This document shows positions 60,829-64,000 of a DNA stretch of 64,000 nucleotides, one piece after another. This DNA is from Flagellimonas sp. S3867 (lineage in GTDB: Bacteria; Bacteroidota; Bacteroidia; Flavobacteriales; Flavobacteriaceae). Where the stretch lies: contig NZ_JACVMN010000001.1 of the NCBI RefSeq assembly GCF_014698935.1, forward strand, positions 248,001 through 312,000, read 5' to 3'. Position numbers and translations under genes: made by a program. Within the stretch, counting starts at the first letter, position 1; each line of letters opens with the position of its first letter. The notes below the pieces were generated by a model that saw nothing but the letters and a program-made list of their open reading frames with translations, had not been told where the DNA came from and made no database searches.

Positions 60829-61737
60829 ATGATGTCATTTGAATGGAAGGGCGTAATGCCTGCCGTTACCACAAAGTTCACCGATGAGGATTCATTGGAT
60901 CTGGAAATGTTCGCAACGAACATCAATGCTCAACTTGATGCCGGGGTGAGTGGTATTATTTTAGGAGGGACCTTGGGAGAGGCCAGTACTTTGGATGAAG
61001 ATGAAAAGCGCATACTGATCGAGCACACTGTGGACTTGGTGCAAGGAAAAGTTCCTGTGGTGATGAATATTGCTGAACAATCTACCAAAGGAGCAATCCA
61101 GGCAGCAGAAAATGCGCAAAAGTATGGGGCGAGTGGCCTTATGATGCTTCCGCCAATGCGATACAAGTCAACCGATTATGAAACAATGGCTTATTTTGAA
61201 GCCGTAGCAAAGAGCACCTCTTTACCAATTATGGTATATAACAACCCTGTTGATTATAAAATTGAGGTTACCCTGGATATGTTCGAGCAACTGTTGAAAC
61301 ATGACAATATTAAGGCGGTGAAAGAATCTACAAGAGACATCACCAATATTACTAGAATAAGAAATACATTTGGAGACCGACTAAAGATTTTAGGTGGGGT
61401 AGATACCCTTGCCATGGAAACTCTTTTAATGGGTGCTGACGGATGGGTAGCAGGTTTGGTTTGTGCATTTCCAAGAGAAACCGTTGCTATTTATAAATTA
61501 GTTAAAGCAGGAAGGATAGCCGAAGCAACTGAAATTTACCGTTGGTTTATGCCTTTGTTGGAATTGGATATTAATCCGCAATTGGTTCAAAATATAAAAT
61601 TGGCAGAAGTCGCTACCAAAATCGGAACGGAAAATGTAAGAGCCCCTCGATTGCCCCTACAAGGTAAAGAACGTGAAAGAGTATTATCAATAATTGATGA
61701 AGGCATAAAAACAAGACCAGAAATCCCAGTTTTATAA
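60829..61737 (+). CDS. DHDPS-family lyase, probably 1-pyrroline-4-hydroxy-2-carboxylate deaminase
   Basis: The 302-residue TIM-barrel enzyme has the Schiff-base Lys165 in AVKESTRD, the proton-relay Tyr137 in VYNNP, and the substrate loop GGTLGEAS in place of the usual GTTGE. Next to a hydroxyproline epimerase and a D-amino-acid oxidoreductase, the best reading is the deaminase that turns 1-pyrroline-4-hydroxy-2-carboxylate into 2-oxoglutarate semialdehyde. Sequence alone would only place it in the family. The next gene starts immediately after its stop. Confidence 0.85.
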   Translation: MMSFEWKGVMPAVTTKFTDEDSLDLEMFATNINAQLDAGVSGIILGGTLGEASTLDEDEKRILIEHTVDLVQGKVPVVMNIAEQSTKGAIQAAENAQKYGASGLMMLPPMRYKSTDYETMAYFEAVAKSTSLPIMVYNNPVDYKIEVTLDMFEQLLKHDNIKAVKESTRDITNITRIRNTFGDRLKILGGVDTLAMETLLMGADGWVAGLVCAFPRETVAIYKLVKAGRIAEATEIYRWFMPLLELDINPQLVQNIKLAEVATKIGTENVRAPRLPLQGKERERVLSIIDEGIKTRPEIPVL

Positions 61738-62748
61738 ATGAGTGTACATACATTTAAGTGCATTGATGCCCATACCTGTGGAAATCCGGTACGACTTGTT
61801 GTGGAAGGCGGTCCCCTGTTGAAAGGGGATACCATGGAAGAAAAAAGACAACACTTTTTGAAGGAATATGATTGGATTCGCACAGGGTTAATGTTCGAAC
61901 CTCGAGGTCATGACATGATGAGTGGAAGTATATTGTACCCACCTCATGACCCTGAAAATGATGTAGCGGTTCTATTTATTGAAACCAGTGGCTGTTTGCC
62001 CATGTGTGGACATGGTACAATAGGTACAATTACAATAGCTTTAGAAGAAGGGTTGATTAGACCAAAAATACCTGGAAGGATAAAAATGGAAGCTCCGGCA
62101 GGTCTGGTAGAAATCGAATACCATCAACCGGATAAAAAAGTTGAGTGGGTTAAACTGACCAATGTGAAAAGCTATCTTGCAGCTGATGGGTTGACAGTTG
62201 ATTCATCTGTTTTGGGTGAATTGGTGTTTGATGTTGGTTTTGGTGGAAACTTTTATGCCATAGTCGACCCTCAATTAAATTTTTCAGGAATACAAGATTT
62301 CACCGCAAGTGAATTGATTGGATATTCAAGAGAAATTAGAAAAAAAATCAACGAAAAATATCCAAAACATTTTATACATCCGGAAAACCCGAATATCAAC
62401 CAGGTTTCGCACATACTTTGGACCGGAGCCCCAATACATAAAGGCTCTTCGGGCAGAAATGCAGTGTTCTATGGTGATAAGGCCATAGACCGTTCACCTT
62501 GCGGAACGGGCACCTCGGCCCGCATGGCACAACTACACGCCAAAGGCGAATTAAAATTAAGTGAAGAATACGTGCATGAAAGCTATATAGGTTCTAAATT
62601 TGTTGGAAAAGTGGAACAAGAGGCTCTATTGAATGGCAAAAGAGCGATTGTTCCCAGTGTGCAAGGATGGGCAAAAATCTATGGTAGAAATACGATAACC
62701 ATTGATACCGAAGACGACCCTTATGCACATGGATTCCAAGTAATATAG
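61738..62748 (+). CDS. 4-hydroxyproline 2-epimerase (proline racemase family)
   Basis: The 336-residue protein has both catalytic cysteines of the racemase/epimerase type: Cys90 in LPMCGHGTIG and Cys255 in DRSPCGTGTSARMAQ. Trans-3-hydroxyproline dehydratases have Thr in place of the second Cys, so an epimerase or racemase is favoured. The N-terminal CIDAHTCGNPVRLV and FEPRGHDMMSG are family marks. It converts trans-4-hydroxy-L-proline to the cis-D form, the substrate of the oxidoreductase encoded next. Confidence 0.9.
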   Translation: MSVHTFKCIDAHTCGNPVRLVVEGGPLLKGDTMEEKRQHFLKEYDWIRTGLMFEPRGHDMMSGSILYPPHDPENDVAVLFIETSGCLPMCGHGTIGTITIALEEGLIRPKIPGRIKMEAPAGLVEIEYHQPDKKVEWVKLTNVKSYLAADGLTVDSSVLGELVFDVGFGGNFYAIVDPQLNFSGIQDFTASELIGYSREIRKKINEKYPKHFIHPENPNINQVSHILWTGAPIHKGSSGRNAVFYGDKAIDRSPCGTGTSARMAQLHAKGELKLSEEYVHESYIGSKFVGKVEQEALLNGKRAIVPSVQGWAKIYGRNTITIDTEDDPYAHGFQVI

Positions 62749-62749
62749 C

Positions 62750-64000
62750 ATGAGCACGAGTAAAAATGTAGTTGTGGTTGGTGGAGGCATAATTGGACTG
62801 TCAACCGCTTATTTTCTTCACAAAGAGGGACATCAGGTCACAGTTTTGGATAAATCGGCAATGAACGGAGGTGCATCCTACGTGAATGCTGGCTACATTA
62901 CACCCAGTCATATTGTTTCCCTTGCATCTCCAGGAATGATTTCCAAGGGAATCAAATACATGTTCGATTCATCAAGCCCTTTTTACATGAAACCCAGGTT
63001 CAATATGGATTTCATAAAATGGTCATGGTACTTTAAAAAATCATCTACCAAATCCAAAGTGGAAAATGCCATGCCCGTAATCAGGGATATCAATCTATTG
63101 AGCCGGGAACTTTATGAAGGGATGAAATCTTCAGGCGAACTGGGAGACTTCCATTTGGAAAAGAAAGGATTGTTGATGGTATACCAGACGGAGAAAGAAA
63201 GGGATCATGAACAATTCGTTGCCAAAAAGGCTGCCGAACTGGATTTGGAAGTTGCACATCTGGGTCAAGAAGGGCTCAAAAAAGTAGAACCAAATATTGA
63301 ATTCAATGCAATGGGTGCTTTTCATTATGAATGCGACCGACATACAACTCCCACCCAGTTTATGGAAGCTATGATTAAATACCTTACCGAGGTAGGCGTG
63401 TCCATCCATAAAAATGAGGAGGTTATGGACATTGAATCTAACGGGAATAAAATTTCCGATGTAAAAACCAATAAAGGAAAGTATCAGGCGGATGAAGTGG
63501 TTTTTGCCGCTGGGTCTTGGACTTCCCATCTCTCCAAAAAATTAAAGGTTGACCTGCCACTGCAAGCCGGAAAGGGATATCGGATTAATGTTCAATCTCC
63601 GACCAAAATATCCATGCCAGCCATATTGATGGAAGCGAAAATGGCAGTTACCCCAATGCAAGGATTTACCCGTTTTGCTGGTACCATGGAGTTTTCAGGA
63701 ATAAACGATACCATTCGTAAAGAAAGGGTTGCGGCCATAGCTGCTGGTGCAGAGCGGTTTTATAAAGGATTGAAGATTTCGGAAGAAGATAAAAGCAATG
63801 CACAATGTGGCTTGAGACCCGTTACCCCTGATGGGTTGCCCTATATTGGAAGAGCAAAGCAATATAACAATCTGGTTATTGCCACTGGGCATGCCATGAT
63901 GGGATGGAGTTTGGGGCCTGCAACCGGAAAGTTGGTAACGGAATTGATATCAGACCAAAAACTTTCCATGGATATTGGACCATTTATACCGGAACGTAAA
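62750..64000 (+). CDS. FAD-dependent D-amino-acid (cis-4-hydroxy-D-proline) oxidoreductase, runs to the window end
   Basis: An ATG at 62750, one base after the epimerase stop, opens a frame that continues to the last base (417 codons). The N-terminus NVVVVGGGIIGLSTAYFLHK is an FAD-binding Rossmann motif, GGASYVNAGYITPSHIVSLASPG follows, and the C-terminal block CGLRPVTPDGLPYIGRAK...TGHAMMGWSLGPATGKLVTEL is typical of DadA-like dehydrogenases. The expected reaction is oxidation of cis-4-hydroxy-D-proline to 1-pyrroline-4-hydroxy-2-carboxylate. The protein is nearly complete here; family members end about this length. Confidence 0.88.
   Translation, partial: MSTSKNVVVVGGGIIGLSTAYFLHKEGHQVTVLDKSAMNGGASYVNAGYITPSHIVSLASPGMISKGIKYMFDSSSPFYMKPRFNMDFIKWSWYFKKSSTKSKVENAMPVIRDINLLSRELYEGMKSSGELGDFHLEKKGLLMVYQTEKERDHEQFVAKKAAELDLEVAHLGQEGLKKVEPNIEFNAMGAFHYECDRHTTPTQFMEAMIKYLTEVGVSIHKNEEVMDIESNGNKISDVKTNKGKYQADEVVFAAGSWTSHLSKKLKVDLPLQAGKGYRINVQSPTKISMPAILMEAKMAVTPMQGFTRFAGTMEFSGINDTIRKERVAAIAAGAERFYKGLKISEEDKSNAQCGLRPVTPDGLPYIGRAKQYNNLVIATGHAMMGWSLGPATGKLVTELISDQKLSMDIGPFIPERK

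Overview
The window looks like a chromosomal stretch from a marine member of the Flavobacteriaceae (Bacteroidetes). The evidence is: the gliding genes gldF/gldG; a bacillithiol deacetylase; families almost confined to this phylum (DUF4290, DUF6090, DUF2911, the CcsBA fusion); short leaders preceded by the Bacteroidetes promoter pattern TTTG-N19/20-TAnnTTTG; and several TTG or GTG starts. The genus (something like Muricauda/Maribacter) is a guess. Most of the window is ordinary housekeeping chromosome.

Layout. 1-2.4 kb: two paralogous Cys-rich lipoproteins (one cut by the window edge) around a DUF4870 membrane protein. 2.6-7.3 kb: a minus-strand run of SAM hydrolase, small monooxygenase-fold protein, gldF, gldG, dnaN. 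7.5-11.5 kb: phoH, purC and a two-subunit sodium:solute symporter. 11.5-16.6 kb: porin, SDR, AraC regulator and acetyl-CoA synthetase; with the symporter this suggests acetate use. 22.2-32.3 kb: SRPBCC protein, class IV aminotransferase, yqgE, HU, fmt-recQ-ATPase operon, DUF493, DUF4290, murA, TIM-barrel isomerase, ChbG-like deacetylase. 32.3-43.7 kb: pirin, a VOC fusion, M20 hydrolase, photolyase, DUF2911, and a symporter / 33-aa membrane peptide / PIG-L operon. 43.7-48.8 kb: Maf, KdsC, DUF2520, then an ECF sigma factor with two apparent target operons. 49-57.8 kb: CcsBA, MATE, a Cys/Met PLP enzyme, bshB1 and a TPR histidine kinase. 58.1-64 kb: tRNA-His, M28 peptidase and an AraC-controlled operon that reads as trans-4-hydroxyproline catabolism, cut by the window end.

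The unusual part is 16.68-22.03 kb. A 3' fragment of a tRNA-Met gene lies just after acs, and an intact tRNA-Met in the same orientation lies 5.36 kb away. This is the footprint of an element that integrated in a tRNA anticodon loop. Inside is an array of four single-gene units, all on the minus strand, separated or bounded by five copies of a composite foldable repeat (two sequence subfamilies plus a divergent copy). Each repeat starts within a few to about 40 bases of a stop codon, and three of the four genes begin about 25-30 bases past the next repeat boundary. One hairpin in the repeat shows compensatory base changes. The layout resembles integron gene cassettes without a visible integrase, but the repeats do not match canonical attC cores, so this may be a different cassette system. 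An exonuclease gene with an in-frame stop sits at one end.

Other signals worth attention: three promoters with identical -35/-10 geometry around the ECF sigma gene; a three-way-junction RNA candidate in the leader of the MATE gene; a perfect 22-bp palindrome beside the photolyase; 21-bp-spaced direct repeats before the hydroxyproline operon; and a MurA with Asp in place of the fosfomycin-target Cys.
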